Positions 16,968-25,901 of a DNA stretch of 64,000 nt are shown one piece after another; the stretch's first letter is position 1, and each line of letters starts with the position of its first letter. This stretch comes from RGIG250 sp964540025 (GTDB taxonomy: Bacteria; Bacillota; Negativicutes; Selenomonadales; Selenomonadaceae). Made by a program: the position numbers and the translations under genes. The notes under the pieces are model-generated. The model was not told the DNA's origin and searched no databases. It was given only the letters and a program-made list of their open reading frames with translations. Where the stretch lies: NCBI GenBank assembly GCA_964540025.1, contig CAZIKQ010000001.1, forward strand, positions 183,921-247,920, written 5' to 3'.

Positions 16968-17447
16968 TTGCATATAGTTCTGATAGAGCCGGAAATCCCG
17001 GGCAATACCGGAAATATTGCCCGCCTCTGCGCGGCTACAGGCATGGAACTGCATTTGGTGAGGCCGCTGGGTTTTGAGGTATCGGACAGGTATTTGAAGC
17101 GGGCAGGACTTGACTACTGGCATTTGGTGAAGATCACCTACCATGACTGTTTTGCAGAGGTTTTGGGAATGTACCGCGGGCGCAGGTTCTGGTACTGCTC
17201 TACCAAGGCGCCCCGCTGTCACAGTGAGGTAATGTTCTCCGCCGACGATTTCCTGGTATTCGGGAAAGAGACGAAGGGGATAGATGAGGAAATTCTCCGG
17301 GATAACTGGGAATCTTGCATACGGATACCCATGATGGCGGGAGCCCGCTCCCTGAATTTGTCCAATTCTGTGGCGGTAGTGTCATACGAAGCCCTGCGTC
17401 AGCTTGAATACCCGGGACTGACTACTGTGGGCAGAGAGAATTTGTAA
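16968..17447 (+). CDS. trmL: tRNA (cytidine/uridine-34 2'-O)-methyltransferase TrmL
   Basis: 159 residues, standard length for this SPOUT methyltransferase, which methylates the wobble ribose of tRNA-Leu isoacceptors using SAM. Visible motifs are EPEIPGNTGNIARLCAATG at the N-terminus (catalytic Asn/Arg region), VFGKETKGI near 90 and the knot-forming IPMMAGARSLNLSNSVAVV near 125. It starts with TTG at 16968, with TTGGAGGA just before it. The protein acts as a dimer in the cytoplasm. Confidence 0.95.
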   Translation: MHIVLIEPEIPGNTGNIARLCAATGMELHLVRPLGFEVSDRYLKRAGLDYWHLVKITYHDCFAEVLGMYRGRRFWYCSTKAPRCHSEVMFSADDFLVFGKETKGIDEEILRDNWESCIRIPMMAGARSLNLSNSVAVVSYEALRQLEYPGLTTVGRENL

Positions 17448-17498
17448 TTTTGTAATATTGACAACGGCTGAATACTGATGGCGCTGTAAGGATAGGAT

Positions 17499-18422
17499 AT
17501 GAATAAAGATTTTGCATGGCGTAAATCGTTGATCGACCTGGCGGGAAACCGTGTCCTGCCGGATGAACCTATGTCCCGGCACACCACCTTTCGCATTGGC
17601 GGACTGGCTGATGCCTTTTGGACTCCGAAGGATACCCGGGAGCTGGCCGCCGGGCTGAAGCTGTTAAAGGATTCCGGCGTGCCGGTGACCGTATTGGGCA
17701 ACGGCTCAAATGTTCTGGTGCTGGATAAGGGCATCCGGGGCTGTGTTGTCTCTCTGGGAGCGCCCATGGCGGATTTATCTATTGAGGGAACGTTGCTGAC
17801 AGCCGGAGCCGGGGCTATCCTCGGCGCTGCCGCAAACCGGGCGGCGGAGGCAGGGCTCACCGGTCTGGAGTTTGCCGTGGGAATACCCGGGAGTGTCGGC
17901 GGCGCTATTTATATGAATGCCGGGGCTTACGGCGGAGAGATAAAGGATATTATCGAATCGGTGACGGCGTTGATGCCTGACGGGGGGCTGAAGAAATTTA
18001 CGGCCCCTGAGTTTGCTTTTGGCTATCGTCGTAGCGTCTTTCAGGACAATGGAGCGATTATAGTATCGGCGGATTTCCGTCTGGCCCCGGGAAACAGGGA
18101 AAAAAGTTTTCAGCAAATGAGAGATATTCAGGGTAAACGCCGGGAGAAGCAGCCCCTCAAGTATCCCTCCGCCGGCAGCACCTTCAAGCGTCCTCCCGGG
18201 TATTTTGCCGGGGCGCTTATCGATGAGGCCGGATTAAAGGGCTTTACTGTCGGCGGAGCGCAGGTATCGGAAAAACACGCCGGCTTTGTGATAAATAAGG
18301 GGGGTGCTACGGCGGCAGACGTCCTGAATCTGATGAAGGCTGTAAGCGACAGAATATACGCAGATCACGGCGTCTCTTTAGAACCGGAAATAAAAATAAT
18401 CGGTGAAGAACAGGAGGAATGA
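17499..18422 (+). CDS. murB: UDP-N-acetylenolpyruvoylglucosamine reductase
   Basis: 307 residues. MurB reduces UDP-GlcNAc-enolpyruvate to UDP-MurNAc with NADPH and FAD, the second committed step of peptidoglycan synthesis in the cytoplasm. The FAD-binding part shows HTTFRIGGLADAFW and VLGNGSNVLV. The NAGAYGGEIKD segment and the active-site serine in YPSAGSTFKRPPG (near 225) are present, and the final glutamate lies in the SLEPEI tail. The end is joined to the next gene: the TGA stop overlaps its first possible ATG. Confidence 0.96.
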   Translation: MNKDFAWRKSLIDLAGNRVLPDEPMSRHTTFRIGGLADAFWTPKDTRELAAGLKLLKDSGVPVTVLGNGSNVLVLDKGIRGCVVSLGAPMADLSIEGTLLTAGAGAILGAAANRAAEAGLTGLEFAVGIPGSVGGAIYMNAGAYGGEIKDIIESVTALMPDGGLKKFTAPEFAFGYRRSVFQDNGAIIVSADFRLAPGNREKSFQQMRDIQGKRREKQPLKYPSAGSTFKRPPGYFAGALIDEAGLKGFTVGGAQVSEKHAGFVINKGGATAADVLNLMKAVSDRIYADHGVSLEPEIKIIGEEQEE

Positions 18423-18424
18423 AT

Positions 18425-20032
18425 ATGAAAATCGAATTCCTTGGAGCAGCCCATACGGTCACTGGCTCCTGCTACCTGGTGCAGTCTCAGGATACGAATA
18501 TCCTCATAGACTGCGGTATGTTTCAGGGGGGAAGAGCTCTGCGGGACAAGAATGGTGAACCATTTCGCTTCACCCCGGCAGATATCGACAAGGTTTTGCT
18601 GACTCACGCCCATATCGATCACTGCGGCCTCGTGCCAAAGTTGTTTGTTGACGGCTACAAGGGAGACGTCATTGCCACAAAGGCAACCTGTGATCTTTTG
18701 AAAATTATGCTCCCGGATTCGGCTCATATTCAGGAGTCCGATGCGGAGATGCGTACCAGAAAGGGAGCCCGAGCCGGAGAAGCGCCCGTAAAGCCAATAT
18801 ATACCCTGGCCGATGCCCAGGCGGCCTTGGAGCACGTTTCTCCCGTGGAATATGGCCAGCAGGTTCAGGTGGCAAATAATATTACGGCGGTATTCCATGA
18901 TGCCGGTCATATAATGGGCTCGGCGATGATAGAGCTTTTCGTCACGGAAAACGGGGAGACGACCCGGGTATTGTTTTCCGGTGATATCGGCCAGCCTAAT
19001 CAGCCGATAATCCGGGACCCGGAGCGGATAAAGGGCGCTGACTATCTGATTTTGGAATCTACTTACGGGGACCGTACTCATCAGGTTTATGACAAGGAAG
19101 CCGCTTTGGCGGACATCATCAACGATACCATGGACAGGGGGGGCAATCTGGTAATCCCCGCCTTTGCGGTAGGCCGTACCCAGACGATGCTCTACTACAT
19201 TTACCGGCTGTGGAAGGCGGAAAAGATTGACGATGTTTCAGTCATCGTGGACAGCCCTATGGCAATTGCCGCAACCCAGGCTTTTGCCCAGAATATAAAG
19301 GAATTTGACGAGGAGTCCCGAGCGATGCTGAGAAACGGGCGATTGCCGGAGATGCCCCAGATACGCCTCTGCCAGACGGCGGCGGAATCAAAAGCGATAA
19401 ACAGTGAAGAGAGCTCCGCCATTATCCTGTCCGCCAGCGGAATGGCTGATGCGGGCAGAATCCTCCATCACTTGAAGCACAATCTTTGGCGGCCTGAATC
19501 GACCATTCTTTTCTGCGGCTATCAGGCGGAGGGCACCCTTGGCCGCCGTCTCCTTTCCGGGTTGAAGCGGGTAAAGGTCATGGGGGAAGAAATCGCCGTC
19601 AAAGCAAAGGTGAAAATGATGGACGGCTTCAGCGCCCATGGGGATGTGGAGCAGATCATGACTTGGCTCCAGGGCTGTGACAATCCGAAACCGGCGAAGG
19701 TATTTGTGGTTCACGGCGAACCCCAGTCAGCGGAAGCCATGAAGGAAAGGCTGGAAAACGACTATGGGGTGGAGGCTTACGTGCCTTTCATGGGCGATGT
19801 GGTCACCATAGAAGGCCGCAGCTGCACCATACATCCCTCCAACATCACCGAGGTCAGAGTGGAAGCGGAGCTGGAGGATTTCCTGCGGACCATGGATTCC
19901 TACTATCGTCAGGAACGCCGCCGGGTTACCAGGCTTGTCAAGGCAAATCCGCAGATCATGGAGCCGGTGGTTCGGGAAATGCAAAAGGGTCTTACCTACA
20001 TCAAGAAGCTGTTCAACAAATTCGAGAACTGA
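18425..20032 (+). CDS. Beta-CASP metallo-beta-lactamase-fold RNA nuclease (CPSF73-like)
   Basis: 535 residues. The ATG at 18425 is chosen because GGAGG sits 7 nt before it and only 1 nt before the alternative at 18419. The N-terminal metallo-beta-lactamase fold has the two-zinc motif THAHIDHCG (near 57-65), DAGHIMGSA (near 160) and FSGDIG. The beta-CASP insert spans about 190-390, with VIPAFAVGRTQ and LSASGMADAG, and the closing motifs FSAHGD and VVHGEP follow. This architecture matches bacterial and archaeal CPSF73/YSH1-type endo- or exoribonucleases, not RNase J, which is longer. It is co-directional with murB, 2 nt downstream, and is followed by a strong terminator. Confidence 0.9.
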   Translation: MKIEFLGAAHTVTGSCYLVQSQDTNILIDCGMFQGGRALRDKNGEPFRFTPADIDKVLLTHAHIDHCGLVPKLFVDGYKGDVIATKATCDLLKIMLPDSAHIQESDAEMRTRKGARAGEAPVKPIYTLADAQAALEHVSPVEYGQQVQVANNITAVFHDAGHIMGSAMIELFVTENGETTRVLFSGDIGQPNQPIIRDPERIKGADYLILESTYGDRTHQVYDKEAALADIINDTMDRGGNLVIPAFAVGRTQTMLYYIYRLWKAEKIDDVSVIVDSPMAIAATQAFAQNIKEFDEESRAMLRNGRLPEMPQIRLCQTAAESKAINSEESSAIILSASGMADAGRILHHLKHNLWRPESTILFCGYQAEGTLGRRLLSGLKRVKVMGEEIAVKAKVKMMDGFSAHGDVEQIMTWLQGCDNPKPAKVFVVHGEPQSAEAMKERLENDYGVEAYVPFMGDVVTIEGRSCTIHPSNITEVRVEAELEDFLRTMDSYYRQERRRVTRLVKANPQIMEPVVREMQKGLTYIKKLFNKFEN

Positions 20033-20052
20033 AAACGGAAAATATGCACATA

Positions 20053-20100
20053 AAAAGAGGCTGGGGAAAAATGAGTCGTCATTTTTCCCCAGCCTCTTTT
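20053..20100. terminator. Long bidirectional terminator hairpin
   Basis: A 22-bp perfect stem (AAAAGAGGCTGGGGAAAAATGA and complement) with a GTCG loop. Its A/T ends allow it to work in both directions, between the nuclease gene and the convergent EamA gene. The core resembles the hairpin at 50163-50202. Confidence 0.85.
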
Positions 20101-20182
20101 AGCCTTTGCCGGGAAGCTACGGAAAATTTTTACGGATTGGTGCGGCTTATGAAATGGACGGTCAAGCAACAGAGTGGAGAAG

Positions 20183-21067
20183 TTATGGAAACAGCTCGCA
20201 GATTAAAGTGGCTCCAAGGATCATACAGCCGCCGATTGCCTGAGTTATCGTGAGGGGCTGCCCCAGAAACAGGGCGGCAAGGGCGATGGCCGACAGGGGA
20301 TCGATATAGCTGAGCAGGGCTGTCGTCTGGGCCGGTAGAACCTCCACTCCGGAGAAGAAAAGATGGAAAGCGATACCGGTGTGAAAAATACCGAGGACGA
20401 GAAGTAGGGAGACGGAGCGCAGATCGAAGACCAGCGAAGAAAAATCGGTGGTAAAAACGGCAAATGGAGTAACGATCATGGCCCCGGCGGCCATTTGAAC
20501 AAAGGTTTTCGTCTGGGGAGCCACCGTCGTTACGCTTTTGTTGAGGAGCATGACAAAGGCGTAGAGCAACCCGCCCAAAAGGGAGCAGAAAACGCCTTTC
20601 AGATCGTCCGGACCGCTGCCGGAAGTCATCGATTCGTGGATGCCTGATACCAGACCGGTTCCGCAAAGAGCCAGTACAGCGCAAAAAATCTTTATGGAGG
20701 TCAGGCGCTCCTTAAAGAGAAGCGGGGAAAGCAGCATCATGTAGATGGGCGCCATGTAGTAGCAAAGGGTGGCAATGGGAACCGTGGTATACATATACCC
20801 ATAGAACAGAAGGATCCAATTCAGGCCGACGCAGGCGCCGGCGCAGGCAAGGCGGGGAAGATGCAGCCCGATTTCCCGCCAGTCAGGCTTGAGACCGGCT
20901 CTATGAATAAGTCCAGCGGCAAAGATCGCGCCCGTAATGGCCCGAAAAGAGGCGACCACCGGCGGGGGCCAGTTCAGCCTGACGGCAAATATTCCCATGG
21001 ATCCCCAAATGAGCATGGCCGTAACGATTTTGGCGGTGGCTGTATTTACTGAAGATTTTTTTAACAT
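20183..21067 (-). CDS. EamA-family (DMT) transporter
   Basis: 294 residues from the ATG at 21067; the open frame extends 20 codons upstream, but MLKKSSVNTATAKIVTAMLIWGSMG is the natural start. Ten membrane helices are expected as two five-helix EamA repeats, with LIWGSMGIFAVR in the first and LLSYIDPLSAIALAALFLGQPLT typical of the end of the second. Such proteins export amino acids or other metabolites across the inner membrane; the substrate is not readable. A divergent EamA gene begins 196 nt away on the plus strand, so the pair share a regulatory region. Confidence 0.88.
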   Translation of the reverse strand: MLKKSSVNTATAKIVTAMLIWGSMGIFAVRLNWPPPVVASFRAITGAIFAAGLIHRAGLKPDWREIGLHLPRLACAGACVGLNWILLFYGYMYTTVPIATLCYYMAPIYMMLLSPLLFKERLTSIKIFCAVLALCGTGLVSGIHESMTSGSGPDDLKGVFCSLLGGLLYAFVMLLNKSVTTVAPQTKTFVQMAAGAMIVTPFAVFTTDFSSLVFDLRSVSLLLVLGIFHTGIAFHLFFSGVEVLPAQTTALLSYIDPLSAIALAALFLGQPLTITQAIGGCMILGATLICELFP

Positions 21068-21190
21068 GTATAGGCTCTTTTCTGCACAGATTGATGGTAT
21101 TATAAACGGTTTTACAGGTTGAAACAAGAAAGGCTGTCAGATATTTTCGCTGTCATAGGGGTAAAAACTGATTGTATTATCGGTTTATTT

Positions 21191-21211
21191 TTGTAGTAGG
21201 GTATGCTACAA
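21191..21211. promoter_or_regulatory. Inverted repeat between the divergent EamA genes
   Basis: TTGTAG-N9-CTACAA, a perfect 6-bp inverted repeat in the 195-nt shared upstream region. It could be an operator; no regulator is adjacent. Confidence 0.25.
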
Positions 21212-21262
21212 TCAAAAATTATATTTTGACGGGTGCTTAGTTGTAGAAGTAAGGGATAGAAC

Positions 21263-22174
21263 ATGGAAGAAAAGCTGATTAACAAAAAAGCTGATGGAGA
21301 CGGCAGTCGTACATACGCCTATAGTATTCTGTTCATGGCCACCTTCTTTTGGGGATTTCAGACTGTGCCGTTAAAATTTTTGCTTCAGGAATGGACAGCC
21401 CAAACCATTACGTTTGTCAGGTATTTTTTGCTGGGCGGCCTGATCCTCAGCTGGCTTTATCATAAGCGGGGAACTGTCCTGCCCCCAAGGGAAGTCTGGA
21501 AACCGTTATTGGCGATGGCGTTGTGTCTGGTCTTGAATAACATGATTCAGATAGCCGGAATGAAATACACGACGGTAGTAAACGCGACGCTCATATCGGC
21601 GGCAAATCCCGTAAACACAGCGATATTTTCCTGGCTGCTTTTGAGAGAAAGAATAAGCGGTCTCGCCTGGATTGGAATATTTTTGTCCTTTACCGGAGTT
21701 TTGACCGTGGTGTCCAACGGAGACATTTCCGTGATTACTGAGGCCCGGTTTGGCTTTGGTGATGTGCTCGTATACGTTGGCATATGCTTTTGGGGCCTTT
21801 ATGCCGTAAGCACGCCCCGGGTCCTCAAGCATATTTCGGTACCTATGGCGACGGGATGGTCGGCTTTTATTGCCGCCTGGCTTGCCCTGTTCTTTAATCT
21901 TTTCACCGGTCAGATAGACGTGATGCCTTTGTCCAGGATCGGTACGGTATGCTTCCTGTTTGTGCTTATCTGCGGCGGGCTGCTGGCGAACCTCTTTTGG
22001 AACAAAGGCGTGGAGATGGTGGGGCCAGCCACAGCGGCTATGTTCAGCAACATTCTCCCCCTTGTAGGAATTATTTCGGGGTATTATATCATGGGGGACG
22101 AAATAACGACAGCCAAGGCCATTGGGGCGGCGCTGGTACTTTGCGGGGTCAGGATTGCCACAAAATATACCTGA
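21263..22174 (+). CDS. EamA-family (DMT) transporter
   Basis: 303 residues with ten predicted membrane helices in two EamA repeats. After a short hydrophilic N-terminus it reads ATFFWGFQTVPLKF. The loop AANPVNTAIFSWLLLRERIS ends repeat 1, and FSNILPLVGIISGYYIMGDEIT ends repeat 2. It probably exports a small metabolite. It differs clearly from the divergent EamA protein, so the two are not a recent duplication. Start at ATG 21263, with AAGGGA about 10 nt upstream. Confidence 0.9.
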   Translation: MEEKLINKKADGDGSRTYAYSILFMATFFWGFQTVPLKFLLQEWTAQTITFVRYFLLGGLILSWLYHKRGTVLPPREVWKPLLAMALCLVLNNMIQIAGMKYTTVVNATLISAANPVNTAIFSWLLLRERISGLAWIGIFLSFTGVLTVVSNGDISVITEARFGFGDVLVYVGICFWGLYAVSTPRVLKHISVPMATGWSAFIAAWLALFFNLFTGQIDVMPLSRIGTVCFLFVLICGGLLANLFWNKGVEMVGPATAAMFSNILPLVGIISGYYIMGDEITTAKAIGAALVLCGVRIATKYT

Positions 22175-22313
22175 GTGAAAAACTTAATCCGGCTAAAAGA
22201 TTCGTCGTAAGTCTTTTATTTGGGCAATTTCATTTTGCGGTCTGCCCAATGGCAAAACTATCGGGATTATGGTAAAATGTTCGTGAAAATAAAAATGGGG
22301 GTATTGTGCGCTT

Positions 22314-22790
22314 ATGGCAATTCTTGAAGTAATAAAGGCAGGCAATCCTGTATTGAAACAGGTTGCGAAGCCCATAAAAAAAGTTGATTCCCGCCTTCGC
22401 CGCCTGATGGACGATATGGCCGAGACTATGTATAAAGCCGACGGGGTTGGACTGGCCGCTCCTCAGATCGGGCAGTCAATCCGTTTGGTGGTCATCGATG
22501 TGGGGGAGGGGCTGCTTGAACTTATAAACCCGGTAATTACCAAACGGGAGGGAAAGGTAACCGACTCCGAAGGCTGTCTCTCGGTGCCGGGAATATTTGG
22601 CGACGTTGAGCGGGCGGAGCGGGTGACGGTAGAGTATACTAACCGGTTCAACAAGCGCCGCGCGCTGGAAGCGGATGGCCTGCTGGCCCGCTGCATTCAG
22701 CATGAATGCGATCATTTGGACGGGACGCTTTTTATCGACATAGCCGCCAGTCTGAGACAGGAAGCGGCCGGGGAGAGAGAAAATGGCTGA
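22314..22790 (+). CDS. def: Peptide deformylase
   Basis: 158 residues. It removes the formyl group from the starting methionine of new proteins. All three signature motifs are present: GVGLAAPQIG (near 45), EGCLSVPG (near 90, with the metal-binding cysteine) and QHECDHLDG (near 132, two metal-binding histidines and the catalytic glutamate). It is the first gene of def-fmt-DUF116/rsmB-rlmN, a common order in Firmicutes, and overlaps fmt by 8 nt. Confidence 0.97.
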   Translation: MAILEVIKAGNPVLKQVAKPIKKVDSRLRRLMDDMAETMYKADGVGLAAPQIGQSIRLVVIDVGEGLLELINPVITKREGKVTDSEGCLSVPGIFGDVERAERVTVEYTNRFNKRRALEADGLLARCIQHECDHLDGTLFIDIAASLRQEAAGERENG

Positions 22791-23745
22791 GGGGAGAAAC
22801 AAGATCCGCACGCTTTTCATGGGGACGCCGGATTTTTCAGTTCCCTGCCTGGAAAAGCTGCTGTCTATGGAACAACTGTCAGTAGTAGGGGCAGTGACCC
22901 AGCCGGATAAACCGAGGGGGCGGGGGAAAAAGCTGACGCCCTCCCCGATAAAGGCCTGCGCCGGGAAAAACGGCCTGCCGGTTTATCAGCCGGTGAGAAT
23001 AAAGGGCGATGAGGGCTTTCTTCACAGGCTGAAAGAGGAAATAGCGCCGGAGCTGATAATCGTTGTGGCTTTTGGTCAGATACTTCCGGCCGCTGTAATC
23101 GATTTACCAAAATATGGCTGCATCAATGTCCACGCTTCTCTGCTGCCCAAATACCGGGGGGCGGCGCCTATGCAGCGGGTCCTCATGGAGGGGGAGGCGG
23201 TTACCGGTGTTACCACCATGCTGATGGATATAGGGCTGGATACAGGGGATATACTTGAGAAATCAGAGCTTGCCATTGGTGAGGACATGACCCTGGAAGA
23301 GCTTCATAATGCTTTGTCACAGCAGGGGGCGGAATTGCTGGAAACCACAATCCGGAAGATTTTGGCTGGAACGGTAGTCCGGACAAAGCAGGATGACAGT
23401 CTCAGCTGCTACGCCAAAATGATCGAAAAAGACACGGGAGCAATTGACTGGGGCCGTTCTACCATGGAGATACATAATCTGGTGAGAGCTTTGGATCCTG
23501 CTCCGGGAGCATATACTTCCCTTGAGGGAGAGAAATACAAAATCTGGCGGACAAAACCGGTCAGAGGAAATATAGAAGGAAACGCGCCGGGAGAAATACT
23601 GTCGGCCGATGGAAACGGTCTGCTGGTAAAAACCGGCGACGGCATTATCGAGGTCCTTGAGATGCAGGCGCCGGCCAAAAAGCGGATGAAGGCAGTTGAC
23701 TACCTGCGGGGCCATAACCTTGCGCTATCGGCGAAATTTGAGTAA
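22783..23745 (+). CDS. fmt: Methionyl-tRNA formyltransferase
   Basis: 320 residues, full length. It formylates initiator Met-tRNA using 10-formyl-tetrahydrofolate. The N-terminal Rossmann part has FMGTPDFSVPCLEKLL and the catalytic region INVHASLLPKYRGAAPMQR near 110. LMDIGLDTGDIL follows, and the C-terminal OB fold starts near 210 (IDWGRSTMEIHNLVRALDP). It overlaps def by 8 nt and is 5 nt from the next gene. Confidence 0.97.
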   Translation: MAEGRNKIRTLFMGTPDFSVPCLEKLLSMEQLSVVGAVTQPDKPRGRGKKLTPSPIKACAGKNGLPVYQPVRIKGDEGFLHRLKEEIAPELIIVVAFGQILPAAVIDLPKYGCINVHASLLPKYRGAAPMQRVLMEGEAVTGVTTMLMDIGLDTGDILEKSELAIGEDMTLEELHNALSQQGAELLETTIRKILAGTVVRTKQDDSLSCYAKMIEKDTGAIDWGRSTMEIHNLVRALDPAPGAYTSLEGEKYKIWRTKPVRGNIEGNAPGEILSADGNGLLVKTGDGIIEVLEMQAPAKKRMKAVDYLRGHNLALSAKFE

Positions 23746-23750
23746 GGGAA

Positions 23751-25901
23751 ATGGATAAAAACAAAATCGTAATTTCAAACTACAGTAAAAAGCGGCTTTT
23801 TATCGGGCTGCTGACCGGCTCATATCTGACGTTGGCCCTGATTGCCGCTTTGATGTGGCGGATCAGTGTCCCGGGGCTGAGGGAAATCGCTGACGTACTG
23901 CCCCTCGTGTCGGGGGCGGTTCTCCTGGTGTTTTTTTGTCTGGTGGGGCTGGGGATAGCGGGGCTGATTGCGGCCGCTGCCGGGTTGCCGTTTTTTCCTT
24001 CCGTTCTGCGGCGGACAACGGGACTTGTGAACCTTTTGTTTCCGCTGGTTGTATTTTTTGGCCGGCTGTGCGGCTTCAGGCGGCGGCAGATCGAAAGCTC
24101 CTTTGTGTCGGTCAGCAACAAAATTTTTCACCGGATGAAGATAAAGGTGCCCGCGGACAGACTGCTGGTGGTAACGCCCCATTGTTTGCAGCTCGATACC
24201 TGCCCCCACAAGATTACCCGGGACCCGATGAACTGCAAGCGGTGCGGACGCTGTGACATAGCGGCGCTGGTGACGATGGCCGAGGAAATGGGCTTTCATT
24301 TCTTCGTTGTTACCGGCGGTACCCTCGCCCGCCAGACGGTGCGGAAAATCCGCCCGAAGGCTGTTTTGGCCATAGCCTGCGAGCGTGACCTTACCAGCGG
24401 CATACAGGACGTATATCCGCTGCCGGCCGTGGGAGTGATGAATCTTCGCCCCAATGGCCCCTGCTTCAATACTCATGTGGATTTGGAAGAGTTTCGCCGG
24501 GAGCTGGAGAATCTGATAATTCTGCCGGAAAAGGCGACTGAGGGGACAGCCGGAAAAATGGATAAAGCAAGAGAAACGGCTCTACGGGTCATTCATGCCG
24601 TCAGTGAAAAGGGCGGTTATGCCAATATCCTGCTGGCGGAAGAGCTGAAAAGGGGAGACCTGAGCGAGCTTGACCGCCGTTTTGCTACCGAGCTCGTTTA
24701 CGGGGTAGTGAAGGCGGGGGAAACTCTGGACTGGATCATTGGCCGCTACGTCGACAAGCCGGTGAAAAAAATGGAGCCCTGGGCCAGATGTATTCTCCGC
24801 CTGGGGATGTACCAGCTTTTTTACCTGACAAAGATCCCCCGGTCGGCGGCGGTCAATGAGTCGGTTAATCTTGCCCGCCGGTACGGCGCAAGATTGAAAA
24901 GCAGCGCCGGTTTTATCAACGCCGTCCTCCGGCGGGCGGCCCGGGAGCCTGAGGTGGCTGAATTTCCTCAGGGGCCGGGAAAAGCTACCGAATACCTCTC
25001 GCTGAAGGAAATGCATCCCCGCTGGCTGGTGAAGCGCTGGATAGGGGAAATGGGCTTTGAAGCGGCTCAGAAGATATGCCGCTTTGATAATGAACCGGCA
25101 GTGTTGTCGGTGAGAACGAATACCCTGAGGATAACAAGGGACGGGTTGATCGCCCGGCTCACTGATGAAGGCTGTACAGTGGAGAAGTCCGCCCTGGTCC
25201 CTGAGGGAATAAAAATAACCGCTCACGGGGCCATGAAGGATTTAGACTCTCTGAAGGAGGGACTTTGGCAGGTACAGGACGAGAGTTCCATGCTGGTGGC
25301 CCACGTTGTTGACCCGCAGCCGGGAGAGTTTGTCCTCGACGTTTGCAGCGCTCCCGGGGGGAAGACGACGCATCTTGCCCAGCTCATGAAGAACCGGGGA
25401 AGAATAATGGCCGGAGACCTGTATCCGGCCCGCCTTGAGAAGGTGGCGGAAAATGCCCGGCGACTGGGAATAAATATTATCGAAACGGTGGCCGGGGATG
25501 CCCGCTGTATGGGAGAGCGGTATTTCCGGCAGGCCGACCGGGTTCTGGTCGACGCACCCTGCTCGGGGCTGGGGGTCCTTCGCCGCCGTCCCGATGCCCG
25601 GTGGCGGGTGGCGGCTGAGGAAATGAAAAAGCTGCCGCCCCTTCAACTGGAAATTTTGGAGAGCGCTTCCCGGTGCGTGAAGCAGGGAGGCATCCTGGTC
25701 TACAGTACCTGTACTATGGAACCGGCGGAGAACGCGGGCGTCATCGAGAAATTTTTGGAAGCCAGCCGGGATTTTTCCCTTGTGGAAACAGGACGGTACC
25801 TGCCGGAGAAAAAACGGAGCGGCAATATGGTGCAGCTCCTTCCTCATATCGACGGAACCGATGGTTTCTTCATCGCCAGGATGGAAAGAAAAGCAAGATG
25901 A
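23751..25901 (+). CDS. rsmB: Fusion of DUF116 domain and 16S rRNA m5C967 methyltransferase RsmB
   Basis: One open frame of 716 codons. Residues 1-265 are a DUF116 protein: two to three N-terminal membrane helices, then a cysteine-rich region (HCLQLDTCPH, NCKRCGRC) that could bind a metal or cluster. Residues 270-716 are a complete RsmB: a NusB-like N-terminal domain (ARETALRVIHAVSEKGGYAN), then the SAM fold with DVCSAPGGKTTH, VDAPCSGLGVLRRRPD (catalytic Cys) and VYSTCT. In most relatives the two are separate neighbours. The ATG at 24558 (codon 270), with GAGGGG about 11 nt upstream, could start a free RsmB of 447 residues, so both products may be made. It overlaps rlmN by 4 nt. Confidence 0.9.
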   Translation: MDKNKIVISNYSKKRLFIGLLTGSYLTLALIAALMWRISVPGLREIADVLPLVSGAVLLVFFCLVGLGIAGLIAAAAGLPFFPSVLRRTTGLVNLLFPLVVFFGRLCGFRRRQIESSFVSVSNKIFHRMKIKVPADRLLVVTPHCLQLDTCPHKITRDPMNCKRCGRCDIAALVTMAEEMGFHFFVVTGGTLARQTVRKIRPKAVLAIACERDLTSGIQDVYPLPAVGVMNLRPNGPCFNTHVDLEEFRRELENLIILPEKATEGTAGKMDKARETALRVIHAVSEKGGYANILLAEELKRGDLSELDRRFATELVYGVVKAGETLDWIIGRYVDKPVKKMEPWARCILRLGMYQLFYLTKIPRSAAVNESVNLARRYGARLKSSAGFINAVLRRAAREPEVAEFPQGPGKATEYLSLKEMHPRWLVKRWIGEMGFEAAQKICRFDNEPAVLSVRTNTLRITRDGLIARLTDEGCTVEKSALVPEGIKITAHGAMKDLDSLKEGLWQVQDESSMLVAHVVDPQPGEFVLDVCSAPGGKTTHLAQLMKNRGRIMAGDLYPARLEKVAENARRLGINIIETVAGDARCMGERYFRQADRVLVDAPCSGLGVLRRRPDARWRVAAEEMKKLPPLQLEILESASRCVKQGGILVYSTCTMEPAENAGVIEKFLEASRDFSLVETGRYLPEKKRSGNMVQLLPHIDGTDGFFIARMERKAR

